Source of the DNA: Dichomitus squalens LYAD-421 SS1
Taxonomy: Eukaryota > Basidiomycota > Agaricomycetes > Polyporales > Polyporaceae
Reading direction: 5' to 3'
Length of the DNA: 35,977 bases
NCBI RefSeq assembly: GCF_000275845.1
Contig: NW_006766921.1
Coordinates: 76,662-112,638 of the forward strand
Part shown: positions 1 to 10,477 of the stretch, in pieces
How positions within the stretch are numbered: position 1 is the first letter of the stretch
How the letters are laid out: each line of letters starts with the position of its first letter
The notes under the pieces: generated by a model
Databases searched by the model: none
Told to the model about the DNA's origin: nothing
Seen by the model: only the letters and a program-made list of their open reading frames with translations
Translations under genes and position numbers: made by a program

Positions 1-21
1 GTGCCCGCCTGAGTGCTCCCG

Positions 22-41
22 GCTCGGGGGACCCCCCGAGC
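22..41. repeat. GC-rich perfect hairpin
   Basis: Arms GCTCGGGGG (22-30) and CCCCCGAGC (33-41) are exact reverse complements separated by two bases. It is followed by a purine-rich GAGGGAGGGGAGGGAG tract. Its role is unknown. It could be the edge of a degenerate transposable element or simply GC-rich secondary structure. Confidence 0.5.
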
Positions 42-2577
42 GCAGCGAGGGAGGGGAGGGAGCACGAATGGCGGGTCCTCCTCGCGCAAACCCTAAAATC
101 TCGCATCAAGCGCCACAATACCAATTGGGCACTTTGATCATCAAAAATTGCGCGCTGATGCGCCACGGTAGCGCCAGCGTCGGTGGTCTTCCATGTCGCG
201 CGTCCCCCACCCTCCTCTCCCGCCACGCCTGCACAACACTCTGCATCTGTTGGACAAATGCTGCCTCGTCAATTACTGAGACCTCCTGAGAGGGAGTATG
301 TTTTTTATTCAAGTTCCTTGACGTTGCCTCGAGTACGTACACCGTTCTAGCTATCAAGATCTGATGCGCCCGTATTGATGTCCCAGGCTGACAGCCAATC
401 ATATGCGTGACTGGGAGGTCTCATACCTCCCTGGCCCGATATCCCAGAGGTTTACATACCTCGTTGTAGGCTACTCGGTCGATGGCCTGCGCTGTTGTAA
501 AATAGATCATTGACAGACATTCGTCCGATAGACCGACCAACTTCACAATCGTTTACGGGCCATAAGCAATGACTATCTGATCAAACTGATTTAGTACAGA
601 TGCAACGGAAGAGAGGATAAGACCTCACCTCCCACGAGCGATCTTGTGCTAGCGGGGCTTGGCCAAAGCGAAGAACGCCTCCCAACCCGTAGCAGAAGAA
701 GTGAGGTTCGAAATGAAGGTAAGTCAATAATAATGGGCGGACTCATCCTTGGATCGACTCGCCCTCCGAAGGTGGGGCGGACGCGGGGAATCGTCTAAGC
801 TTGCTTGAGTGGTCAGGCCATGATCAGGACGTCGGCACCTCGAATTTGAGGGTCGGGGAGTTACAGATGGGGATTCCAGAGAGAACGCTTGATATGAACA
901 CTTTCAATGGCATAAGCCAGAGTATATATGATCTCCACACCCTCGAAGCACTGTTTCGTTTCCGGATAGCCAACCCACTGACCACGACAGCGGCGTTCAC
1001 TGGAGTGATTTGTGAATTTGAGAGAGGAAACGTAGACCGAGGTACAGTGATCCTTGAGTGCACGAGTACATATCAGGGATCATATGCGGCCAGATGCATG
1101 TCTCGTGTGAAGCAATGTCAAAGGCTGAAGACGAGTGACTGCTTCAAGAGGGCAAAGCATGCGTTTCATACTCGGAGCAAGGGGCGTCTGTCTGGCACCT
1201 GCACATTCGGTCGGCACCGGTCCACGTTTAGGTAAGTACCGATATGGTGCGGTTGCGCGCAGCAAACTTCCTGTAGCAAAACTCACTTCAAGCCAACCTA
1301 TCTCAGATGACATTCATTTCATAGACTGCTTGAGGAGGTGGTTGTCGTACATATATACCAGAAGACCGATGGGGTTCAGTTGTTCGTGAGGTAAAAGATG
1401 CCCCCGGACTCGCGCTAGCCCTCGGAGGTGCCATCTACACCCGAACATTCTGCTCTGCCAGGGAAGGGCAGTAATCGTATCATTACAATAGAGGGACAAA
1501 GCCTTATTAAATCCGGACTGGTGATACATCACCTTGGTAATGCAGTGTAGCAATCGCAGTTGCTACTCAAGACTTCCTAGATATCAGGGCGGATCGAATT
1601 TATCCGCTGCCTGAACGCCACCAACATATCTTACGATGAGCGTCGATTTTGGCTTGTACCGTGTATGGTATCAGGGCTGGGCTTGAGCCATAACGTATGC
1701 TCATGAATATCTTGTGTCTGCTGCGAGGTAAGCACACTGTACGATGTTGGCGGGCCTGCTTTGAAAAGACTTGGTCCACAGACGTCGAAGCATACGGAAC
1801 GATCAATAGTCTATGTACGCGGTGAGAGCTTCTTGCATTTGTCTCCGAAGATGAAGAGGAGGGGTAGAAGATCTCAAGTACGCACCTCCCGCAAGACAGT
1901 CATCTCCAGGGGGATGGGATCGTGTGGCTCATCCGGGTTCCATGGAGCTCCTTGGCGTCCACAGTACCCAACTACACCGATGCTGCGGTACCTGGCAAAC
2001 CTTCATTATGCGTGCCTGGGCGATAGAGAGGCGGACAAGCCGCTGAGACTGACAGGGTTTGGGGCTGCTTGACCTCGGTCCTCTTCGTCGCCAAGAAATG
2101 CTTGAGGTTGGGAACGGTGGCGAACCGCAGTATAATGCACCCGCGAACGAGGGTTGCTTCTTGGCTTTGGGAAGCCGATGATATGAACGGCGAGTCTACG
2201 GCCTGTGCCCTGACTCCGGGGCAGAGTTGTGGGGCTTCCATCGTAAGGACATTATATATGACCTGGCATTGGAGCGATGTTGTCAGCTCTGCACCGCATA
2301 CCAGTGCACAAGCTGGGACGTCATGCAGGCTTTCGATGGAGCCGGTGCGCGGGTGTATGGGAGTGAGAAAGATGTCCCAAGACCGTGAGAGGGGAACCGT
2401 TCCAAAAGACTTGCCTTATATGGGTAGAGCAAGCTTGCGCAGCAGCAGTGCAGTCGATGCGAAAAGCGGAACGACTTTCTCCACATGAGCTAAAGAAAGA
2501 CTCAGAGACAAGAGTGTGCTCAGAAACACTCGCTCGCAGCAGGCTTGGCAGAGCCTTCGGCGGTAGAGCCAAATGCA

Positions 2578-2583
2578 TATAAG
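2578..2583 (+). promoter_or_regulatory. TATA-like element upstream of the small five-exon gene
   Basis: TATAAG lies 110 bases before the chosen ATG at 2688. The same motif at about the same distance precedes the GH16 gene and the second methyltransferase gene in this window, which supports it as a core promoter element. Confidence 0.5.
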
Positions 2584-2687
2584 GGCGAAGTAGACGGCAG
2601 TACTGACCAGACAACGATTTGCAGCACTCAACCTCCCCTTAACCTCCCCTCTCATACGACCTCTGCAATCTGAACTTTCGTTCCATC

Positions 2688-3337
2688 ATGTACTCTTCTT
2701 CAAGTATTGACGTGCGCAGCTACCACTGCTCGGAGGTAAGTGTCTGCTCAGCCCCTATGCACTTCACTTGGGGTTGAGAGACTTACTAAATTTCCAGAAC
2801 GTCGAACATGCCGACAATTGTCGTTCGAAGCTGAAAGGCTTGATCCAACGCCTTGGTCGCCATTCTGCGGAACACAGAGTAAGTAGCCGCGTCTCGTCCC
2901 TCGACTTCACTTAAAATTGTCGCTAACTGACCTCGACCGTAGGACATCGCTCATATGGAGCATTCTCAGCGCGCTCGGAGCTCCCTAAGCCTAGCAAAGA
3001 GCATTTCATCATCTGTAAGCTGGCTCGTACCGCACATGCGACCTCCCCATTGACAAGCCCATCCTCATAGTCACCTGAGGGAATGTTTGGCGATGACGAG
3101 ACGGCGTGGAGCCGACCATCTAGTAGGGCCTCAAGCTCCGGCCCATTCAGAAATATCAGGCGCCGCCGGCAGACACGCCCGGCACGAGAGGTATGTCACG
3201 ACTCCCAACGCCTCGATGCGTCGAGAAGCTAACGCGAAATCTTGCACTGGAAGGGTCCAGCAGAATTGCTCGACGACGACAACTCAGCATGGGCACGCCC
3301 TTCAGCGGGGACAGCATGGAGGCCAACTCGTACTTGA
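2688..3337 (+). CDS. Small five-exon gene encoding a 134-residue basic protein, unknown function
   Basis: Exons are 2688-2735, 2798-2878, 2943-3014, 3071-3190 and 3254-3337. All are whole numbers of codons, so all four introns are phase 0. Donors are GTAAGT, GTAAGT, GTAAGC and GTATGT. Branch-like sites (TACTAA, CTAAC, TTGAC, CTAAC) precede each acceptor. Introns are 56-64 nt. The product has no signal peptide or membrane segment. Its middle is Ser/Arg-rich, with a basic stretch IRRRRQTRPAR that could act as a nuclear signal. A short motif occurs twice: DDETAWSRPS in exon 4 and DDDNSAWARPS in exon 5, on either side of an intron. I do not recognise the family. Coding is inferred from four consecutive good introns that keep frame and from the repeated motif; no single frame in the locus is long. 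A TATA-like element sits 110 bases upstream. The weakest junction is the last acceptor (3253). Confidence 0.65.
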
Positions 3338-4017
3338 TCGCGCTTAGCGTCTTATGTAGCTGTGTCCCCACGACTGATACGGACTTACTCACCTTGTATT
3401 TGTTCTGCGCTGCGGTCAGATTATGGTTTCTGACGTCCCGACATACCATTGTGTACCTATTAGTTGCATTTATCGATTATCCCATTGCTAAGAATCGCTT
3501 GTAAACAGACACCAGATGCATCCTAGGGAGCATTGGGAAAGAGTCGATGCGTGGCAAGACTTTTCTTGGATTAATTGTCATTCCTAAACAAGCGATCATT
3601 GAAGCACCACGCAGGTCGAAAACTGTATGAGATAAGGGCAGTGCCGAGTGTTCGTGCTCTCACGAGTTATTCGCAGAACTGGGAACCAAAGACAAGGTGA
3701 CGCTCGTCCGTGGAAACCTGTAGCAAGTCATTCAATCGCCGTGGCTGCGGAAAGCTCTGTTTCCCCGGCCTAGGATCTAGATGAGAGCTTTCCGTCAGCG
3801 TGGAGTGCAAGTAAAGCGCTAGGGAACTGCCGACATACGTCTTGGTTATTCCACCAACGGTGCGAAGAAGCGAAATCGTGAATAAAGCTCTGCAACTGCG
3901 TATAGAAGTTTCAAGATCGGGACTACAATTCATATCTTACACCTGACACTGGAAAAAAAACTCCTTAGAAGCGCAGCAGTTCATAGTTATTACTGTAGAG
4001 AGCGGCCAAGGCGTCGT
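3338..4017. other. Convergent intergenic stretch
   Basis: This lies between the convergent 3' ends of the small gene (+) and the thiolase gene (-), so it mainly holds their 3' untranslated regions. An 88-codon frame on minus (3933-3667) shows no recognisable motif. An A-run at 3952-3960 lies just beyond the thiolase stop. Nothing else is seen. Confidence 0.5.
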
Positions 4018-6061
4018 TCACAGCTTCGCCCGTTGCAGGATATACGGCGAATTCATCTGCGCCTTGACCTTATCGACGTCCTCGCGGGTGATTGGCCGAT
4101 ATTCGTGTCCGTGGTTATAGCCAAGCCTGTCCCAAGGTCCGTATCGGCAGGCAGAAGAGCAGCACAGAGGATCGTCAGTAACAACGTTGAATGCCCGCAG
4201 CGATCGAGCGAGAACGGCCGCACCTCTTCCGCCCGTCTTCCCCGCCTTCTTTATAGAACTCAGGTCTACGCAGCAGGCTGCACACAACCGCACCGCCCAA
4301 CCCGATGTTGTGAATAAGTCCGAACTTGCCACGCTTGTCTGAAACGTCGAACAGGCCGGGTGCCTGCATCGGACCAGCCCCTGTGGAGTTCAAGTAAGTA
4401 CATGAGGCACTTGTCAACCGGGGCCCGTCGTACATTGGCGGAGTTGCACTTGATAATCACCATCTTGTCAGCGCGAGGGTTTGGGCTGCTATGAAACGAG
4501 AGCTTACTGGTAATGTAGAAGTGCATGCCGAGACCTGTGGCGCCCAAAGGGTGGCCCTTCGCTTCCAATCCACCGCTTGGATTGATTACGTACTTGCCTC
4601 CGTACTGCACTTTTTGTGAGCGACGAATTCCCATGTAGTTGAACGACGAACCGTATTATCTCCCCGTTCCACCATCTTGTGTGCTTGGCCATGCTCACAG
4701 AGGCCAAGAGCATCGTATGTGAGAAGCTAATCAGAGTTAGTCCACATTCTAGAATACGCCAGACATGTGCGAGTCATACCTCGTTCGCGGCGAAGCAGTC
4801 ATGCAGCTCAACGACGCCGACTTGATCACGGCCTTCGCCATCCTTGAACCCGGCCTGGGCAAACACTTCATCGGCGCAGTTCTTGGACATGGTGTAGCCA
4901 ACGACATTCATAGCGCTGCGAGTTTCGAAGGTGGACGGATCGTCGGTCGTCAATGCCTGGCTGACGATCTCTATGGCTTGGTTCTCCAGGCCATGCTGAT
5001 GGACAAAGTCCTCGGACGCCACGATGCAACAAGCGCCGCCGTCCTGCAAGGTACCATACATTAGGGAGACCGTGAGTAGCAAAGAGCCGACTTACCGATG
5101 TAGGACTACACATGAACTTGGTCAACTGCTCGGTGATTTTCGGCGCCGCGAGGACTTGCTCGACCGACCAACCATCTCGGAACTGGGAGTACGGATTATT
5201 GACGGAGTGCTTGTGATTCTTGCTAGCTGAGGTCGAGCACAGTGAGATCTCCAGGCCGTTACATGCTCAGGCAGCCTCACCGATTTGCGCAAGGTGGTTG
5301 ATGTTCCCCCCGAACTTGTCAAAATACTCCTGACCGCCGTTGGAGAACATACGAGGGGCACCCGGACCATGATTTTTCCCTGAGCTCAACGTCTCCTCAA
5401 GCTCGATGGACGCAGTGTTGAAGACTGCCGTAGGCGGTTCTCTGTCTGGGAAATTCGAGCCTAGACTGCCGCGGGCCATGCGCTCGAAGCCCAGGGCAAG
5501 GGCACAGTCGTACAGTCCTGATTTCACGAGCGTGTTGGCATTGTATAACGCTGTGCTGCCGGTCGAACAGTTGTTGTTGACGTTTGTGATCGGGATACCC
5601 GTCATTCCAAGTTGGTACAAGGCCCGCTGTATGCTTGTTGGCGTGTCTCCTCTGGTGCATACGTTTCAAACGTGCTCACCTGACCCGCGGTCGAGTCGCC
5701 ATAGCAGTAACCAACGTAGGCGGCTTGGACGGCGTCGTACGTGATACCTGTTAGTGCACTCGATGTTGGCAACACTGAAGTTCATAAGAAACCAATGTGT
5801 GTACCAGCATCAAGGAGGGCCTTTGTTGCAGCCTCCAGACCCATCTGGCATAGTCACCTGAATACGCGATCTACGCACTATCCCCAATTACGTGCCGCTC
5901 ACCTCTTCCGTAGTCCTCAGACCCCGAGGCTGGGGTCAGCAGCCGTATGCTTTAGCACGCTATTCCAGCAACCTGGTATGTGTCGGTCAACACACCTTAA
6001 TGAACGCCGTGCACCCCACGCCTATGATGAAAGTCCTCTGCCCCTTGACATTGGATGGCAT
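4018..6061 (-). CDS. Peroxisomal SCPx-type thiolase (SCP2-thiolase family), 464 aa
   Basis: Acyl-CoA acetyltransferase of the sterol-carrier-protein-x family, which thiolytically cleaves 3-oxoacyl-CoA in peroxisomal beta-oxidation. Twelve exons in transcript order: 6061-5996, 5929-5903, 5844-5805, 5747-5680, 5626-5281, 5226-5096, 5043-4780, 4726-4652, 4604-4508, 4448-4434, 4380-4224, 4126-4018. They sum to 465 codons with consistent phases. Visible family marks are NNNCSTG with the likely nucleophile Cys87, HDCF at 307-310, and [14 protein letters not shown] with His357. The protein ends in AKL, a type 1 peroxisomal targeting signal. There is no C-terminal SCP2 lipid-transfer domain, so this is a thiolase-only form, as is usual in fungi. 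One exon is only 15 nt (4448-4434); without it the conserved MQLRQWAGPMQ segment breaks. The start is the first Met before the conserved [10 protein letters not shown] strand. It is divergent from LipB, with 295 bases between the start codons. Confidence 0.93.
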
Positions 6062-6356
6062 CTTGTACCGGGTGTCCGTTTCTACGTTAGTGATGTCTGG
6101 AGACTCTCGTCGTTCGGAAGGAAGAGGTTCGGTCTTGTCCCAAAGAGTACTCTGTATGTATACCGCCCGCTTGACGGCTCGTTGAGAAGGCCGGAAGTGG
6201 GGTGAGCATGATTTGGATGGTCAGCTGCCAAAGCGGCCGTTACGGTCGCACCGACTCGCACGCTCGCCGCTGACAGTAGAAGCGCTCGGGGCGGGTCGTC
6301 TGACATACACCCTACCTGCCGGCAACATCCTCTACCTCTTCTGCCTGCTTCACATC

Positions 6357-7163
6357 ATGAGCATGAGTCTACCGCCAATATTCTACCACTGCTTCAAAAC
6401 GCCTTTGCCCTATACCAAAGCACTCGTGCTGCAAGAACACATACATGCGCACCAGCTACTCAGTCGGAAAACGTCACACCATCACAGAGATTACCTGCTC
6501 CTCCTTGAACACAGGCCCGTGTACACTTTCGGAAGGCGGCAACTCGAGTCTTCCGAAGAGATCACGTTAGAAGCCTCCCGCTTGAAGGGTCTTGGGGCAG
6601 ACTGCGTCTCAACCAAACGCGGTGGCGAGACGACCTACCATGGACCCGGCCAAGTCGTCGGCTATCCCCTCATAGACCTTGGCCGCACATCTCCACCAAT
6701 GGGCATCCGAGACTACATCTGCAGGCTACAGAAGACCCTGGAAGCACACCTTCTGGAGGCACACGGCATTCAGCACATACCCAGCGAGCACACTGGCGTC
6801 TTCCTCGGTCCCCACACCAAAGTCGCAAGCATCGGCGTCCAAGTCCGACATCGACTCACAACTCACGGCTTCGCGATGAACATCACCGAGGAGCCTCTGG
6901 CGTGGTTCGACCGGGTGGTGGCGTGCGGGCTCACGGACGTGAAAGCTGGCTGCATCGCAAGAGCCTCCAGCACGGCGCCCAACCCAAGCTCGATCTCTGT
7001 GGCCGCCGAGTTGCCAGGGCTCATCACGAGGTTCGGTCGGGTCATGGGAAGGGATATGGTTGAGTTGGATGTGTCTGCGGAAGGGGAGGTCGAGGACGCA
7101 ATAAGGGCAATTGAGCGGGACGCGGTTGAGATGGACCCTTGGCCCCGTACGCCAATGAGCTGA
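6357..7163 (+). CDS. LIP2: Lipoyl(octanoyl) transferase LipB/Lip2, 268 aa, single exon
   Basis: Transfers octanoyl from octanoyl-ACP to lipoyl domains of mitochondrial 2-oxoacid dehydrogenases and the glycine cleavage H protein, the first step of lipoate synthesis. The BPL/LPL-LipB fold shows HRPVYTFGRR (52-61), the LipB signature RGGETTYHGPGQ (88-99), the lysine of KVASIG (Lys155) and the catalytic Cys190 in ACGLTD. No introns are needed. The frame is open upstream to an earlier ATG at 6213, giving a longer arginine-rich N-terminus that could serve as a mitochondrial presequence. I chose 6357 because the conserved domain begins at once with LPPIFYH, but the longer start is possible. The 5' region is shared with the divergent thiolase gene. 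The C-terminal 65 residues after Cys190 are weakly conserved. Confidence 0.92.
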   Translation: MSMSLPPIFYHCFKTPLPYTKALVLQEHIHAHQLLSRKTSHHHRDYLLLLEHRPVYTFGRRQLESSEEITLEASRLKGLGADCVSTKRGGETTYHGPGQVVGYPLIDLGRTSPPMGIRDYICRLQKTLEAHLLEAHGIQHIPSEHTGVFLGPHTKVASIGVQVRHRLTTHGFAMNITEEPLAWFDRVVACGLTDVKAGCIARASSTAPNPSSISVAAELPGLITRFGRVMGRDMVELDVSAEGEVEDAIRAIERDAVEMDPWPRTPMS

Positions 7164-7264
7164 GTTTGCCGGTGCGGGTGTCGCGCGTCGATGGAGAGGT
7201 CAGTTGTATACAGCCCGCGCATGTGGTCGTTCCGGGAAGTATTTGGGTCGGTGCGTCATGCGTC

Positions 7265-7630
7265 ATGCATCTGCTTATTGTTTGGTCAGGTCGAGCGGCT
7301 TTCGCTCATGTCAGTTTAGAACCCTGCCTCTGTGTGCTGTAGAAGTTGAAAAGGGTTTGTAGGTATCCAGTAGTTGGATGCATCCAAACCACAGGAGACG
7401 GATGCATCCAGGCTTGGCAAGGGGGCTCATCAAGAGAAGCATCCTGATGAGGAACCTGCGTCGTAGCGGATGCATCTTCCGTGTTGTCACTAGACCTAAG
7501 ATGCATCCATCGGATGGCAGAGCCAGCAACAGATGCATCCAAAGTACTGAAGTTGCTCGAGGTCCAAGACTCCAGGGCGCATACCTTCCGGTTCCCAATT
7601 GTTGCAAGTGATGTCCTTGTTTCGATGCAT
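7265..7630. repeat. Cluster of seven ATGCAT palindromes, mostly as GGATGCATCC-like decamers
   Basis: ATGCAT occurs at 7265-7270 and within GGATGCATCC (7376-7385), GGATGCATCC (7400-7409), GGATGCATC (7468-7476), GATGCATCC (7500-7508), GATGCATCC (7532-7540) and GATGCAT (7624-7630). A given hexamer is expected about once per 4 kb. Spacing is irregular (24, 68, 32, 32, 92 bases) and the sequence between copies is unrelated, so this is not a simple tandem repeat. The palindromic decamer would suit a dimeric DNA-binding protein. Function is unknown. Confidence 0.7.
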
Positions 7631-8723
7631 ACTCATGACGTCTTTTGCAGACTTGTATAACTTCTAACATTGCTGAAAATCTCTGGTCTTATCCTCCGCT
7701 GCGACTTGCAAAATACTCATCGCGTTTACTGGATGTCTGGGACTGTCGCGCTCCGCGTGCTCGTTATACGCGAGCGCGCATAAAGAAGAGTACAATCTCG
7801 ACTCCGGTGGTTCTACAGCCGGCTCTACCCCGTCACTCGATGCTTCGCTACATTTAGCAAACCTAGGAGGGACAGGGACGAATCCTCAGGTACTGTCTGT
7901 AAGCGCAAGGACGGATGGGAATGAGACCAATAATAGAGGGAAAGATGCGACGTTGAGAGCAACCATTTTCACAACTAGACATCTTGTCTTCTCCTTCCAT
8001 TATCATTATCTTGATAGTGATGACGTCGACCGGTGACGGTGCCTCTTGAACCCTTCAACAGCGAGATACGGGCAATATCTGTATTGGCCATGCTGGGATT
8101 TGTGCTGATGAAAAGCCTCAGGCCAGACATACACAGGTTGCAGCTTGTCGGAAGTACTTGTGCAAACGATCGCTGCGTTTCATATGCAACGTGAGCTTCA
8201 CGTGATAGCTTCCTCCTTGGCGTTCACGCTTTGCATCCAACAACAGGAGGTTCCGCAAAGTAAAAACAGCCTGTCAGGAGATGATCTGGCATGAGGACCC
8301 TTTCTTCGATCATGCTGTGGCAGGAAGCATCCGGGCTGTCCGCAGTATGTACTTACGTACATCTATCCATCCCAGATGTAGAGCCGTGCTTCGCACAAAA
8401 GTCCCACAGGCTGCAGCTTGTGGTTGTCGTAGCGCATCAATCAGGGGGCATCTACGCATCGCTGTGCCGCCGCAATCGGACGGCCACTCGGACTTATCCG
8501 ATGTGACCCCCGAGAGGAACAAGGTTATTCCGTCGTTAGGAGCGTATGCTTTGGACGCTCGCGCGCATGGTGTCTCCACCCACTGCATGTCTACTGATCG
8601 TTGTCAAGTTTGCAAAGGCCTTTGAACGATACATGATGTGCAAAGCGGTCAAATTGATCGTAATGGATGATCCGTCCTCGCGCTCTGGGCGCTGCGCGAT
8701 CACAAAGCGCATGTGCGGTCGCA

Positions 8724-8729
8724 TATAAG
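8724..8729 (+). promoter_or_regulatory. TATA box of the GH16 gene
   Basis: TATAAG lies 95 bases upstream of the GH16 start codon, with a GGCGGG tract just after it. The spacing matches the other TATA-type promoters in this window. Confidence 0.55.
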
Positions 8730-8818
8730 AGGCGGGAGACTGGCCATGTTTCCTCAGATCCTGTGGATTTCGCCCCCGTCGCTCACTCTCGTTATCGTTA
8801 TCTTTATTATCTTTCGTC

Positions 8819-10166
8819 ATGCGTTCTACAGCTGCGCTGCTCGCCGTGTCCTCGCTCGTTACCTCCGCACTCGGTGCCACTTACCCCCTGAAGGACTCTT
8901 TCGTCGGTGAGGGTTTCTTGTCTGGCTTCGTCCATGAGGCGATCGCCGACCCTACCCACGGTCGGGTGTAAGTGCGCTCGTATATGCGCTTGTAGTTTAT
9001 CGCTTAACAGCGTTGGTCTGCAGGAACTATGTCGACCAGGCCACCGCACAGAGTCAGAACCTGACTTTCGCGTCTGCGGACACCTTCATCATGCGCGCTG
9101 ATGACTTCACTACTCTTGACCCCAACGGGCCTGGACGCAACTCCGTCCGCATCAAGAGTAACAACGCGTATGGCCCGAACCACGTCTCCGTCTTCGACAT
9201 CCGCCACATGCCCCAGGGTTGCTCTACATGGCCGGCGGCTTGGGAGGTCGACGAAGCCAACTGGCCTGGCGAAGGTGAGGTCGACATCCTGGAGGGCACG
9301 AACGACATCGAGCCCAACCAGTCGACCCTGCACACCAGCGCAAACTGCGCCCAGCCCGACGGCCGCGCTCAGAACGGGTAAGCATCTTGGTGCACCGCCA
9401 CTTCTCCCCTCCCATGTGCGGCTCCTGATCGCGATCGTACTAGTAACCCCGTCAGCGAGAATTGCGATGTCGCAGCCAACGGCAACTCTGGTTGCGGTGT
9501 CCAGTCCACCGTTCCTAACAGCTACGGCAAGTCCTTCAACGCGGCGGGCGGTGGCTTCTACGCCATGGAACGCACCGATACCTTCATCAAGGTGTGGTTC
9601 TGGTCGAGGAACGACCCCGCTGTCCCTGCAGACGTCAAGACCGCTGGTCCCACTGTGAACACCGACGCATTCGTGAGTACTTGAATTTCATTTACCGCAG
9701 TATCGTCGCAGACCTAGCGGCTTGACGCCGTACCCCGCCCGCACCATCATCGCGGGCGCGACGTTCTTGTACCTTGCACGTTTCATATCGCTGACGGATG
9801 CTCGGTCTGTAGGGCACGCCCACTGCGCTCTTCGTCAATGACCAGTGCGATATCCCCAGCCACTTCGGAACGCACAACATCATCATCAACTTGACGTTCT
9901 GTGAGTCTTGGCACCATCACGGCGTCAGATCGCAGGTGATACTGACCAATTTCTCGCGCAGGCGGTGACTGGGCTGGTCTTTCCCAGTTCTTCAACACCC
10001 TCGGTGGTTGCGCCGGTGACTGCAACAGTAAGATTTCGATCCCTATCGCCTTCGCAGATGTGAACCTCCTTCTCACGTATCATGATTCGCAGCCTTTGTC
10101 AATGAGAACCCCAGCGCGTTCTCCGAAGCGTTCTGGGATATCGCTGGTGTCCACGTCTACGAGTAA
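8819..10166 (+). CDS. Secreted GH16 endo-1,3(4)-beta-glucanase (laminarinase-like), 319 aa
   Basis: Extracellular hydrolase of beta-1,3/1,4- or 1,3/1,6-glucans. Six exons: 8819-8967, 9024-9377, 9444-9672, 9813-9900, 9962-10027 and 10093-10166, summing to 320 codons with correct phases and GT-AG borders. Residues 1-20 form a signal peptide ending ALGA. The catalytic motif GEVDILEG gives the nucleophile Glu135 and acid/base Glu140. Removing 20 residues gives 115 and 120, the numbering I recall for Phanerochaete Lam16A. Downstream are TLHTS, CDIPSHFGTHN, CGDWAG and the C-terminal FWDIAGVHVYE, typical of fungal GH16_1 enzymes. NLT and NQS motifs are possible N-glycosylation sites. No carbohydrate-binding module or GPI signal is visible. 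The length is normal for the family. A broken relative lies at 32660-32924. Confidence 0.93.
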
Positions 10167-10477
10167 GCAGGACGAATAGGGTGAGCCAGCTTCGATCCAT
10201 AGCATTTGAATGTCTTAGGCTGACGGAAGGCTAGAATAGCGCTGTACGAACGTAGTGCTTGACGGTCGTTGGCCCCATGTGCTATGACTTCAATGATGGT
10301 CGTCAGATGGCAGGTTATCCGTTTGATGTTACTTATACCCTTCATGATAACGGTCTTGCAATACATGAGAGCTCCAGCTCCGTCTAGATGACGAAATGTC
10401 CTCTAGTGTGACCAAGTGCTGGAATACGCGCTTCAACCCTTAATGAGGCGATAGTCAACGATGCGATTCCTCTACCA
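10167..10477. other. Convergent intergenic stretch
   Basis: Shared 3' region of the GH16 gene (+) and the F-box gene (-). No open frame with a recognisable product and no RNA gene is seen. Confidence 0.5.

Larger units (their letters stand above)
1..2687. other. 5' intergenic stretch, no supported gene
   Basis: No family, splice-supported gene or RNA gene is recognised here. Several open frames of 60-144 codons exist on both strands, for example 801-1235 on plus and 402-106 on minus, but they overlap one another, lack recognisable motifs and look like chance frames. A near-perfect GC-rich hairpin lies at 22-41. The last 110 bases contain a TATA-like element that belongs to the small gene starting at 2688. 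The 402-106 minus frame (98 codons) could be a remnant exon, but nothing supports a function. Confidence 0.5.
7164..8818. other. Gene-poor intergenic stretch between LipB and GH16
   Basis: No gene is supported. The left part (7265-7630) carries a cluster of ATGCAT palindromes, listed separately. Overlapping open frames on both strands there (7306-7670) are products of the repeats. The right part should contain the promoter of the GH16 gene, with TATAAG at 8724. Two similar segments with CAGCTTGT cores occur near 8135 and 8415, too short to interpret. Confidence 0.5.

Noticed and set aside
6213..6356. N-terminal extension of the LipB frame to an earlier ATG
   Set aside because: It is possible as a mitochondrial presequence, but the conserved domain starts at LPPIFYH right after 6357 and no motif supports the extension. 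It was kept only as an alternative start.
7306..7670. Overlapping open frames on both strands rich in Met-His-Pro
   Set aside because: They result from the GATGCATCC repeats, which read MHP or GCI in the respective frames. There is no independent evidence of coding.
9004..9658. Long open frames in other frames over GH16 exons 2 and 3 (for example 9101-9658 plus and 9333-9004 minus)
   Set aside because: They are shadow frames of a GC-rich coding region. The GH16 frame carries the catalytic motif and consistent splice sites.
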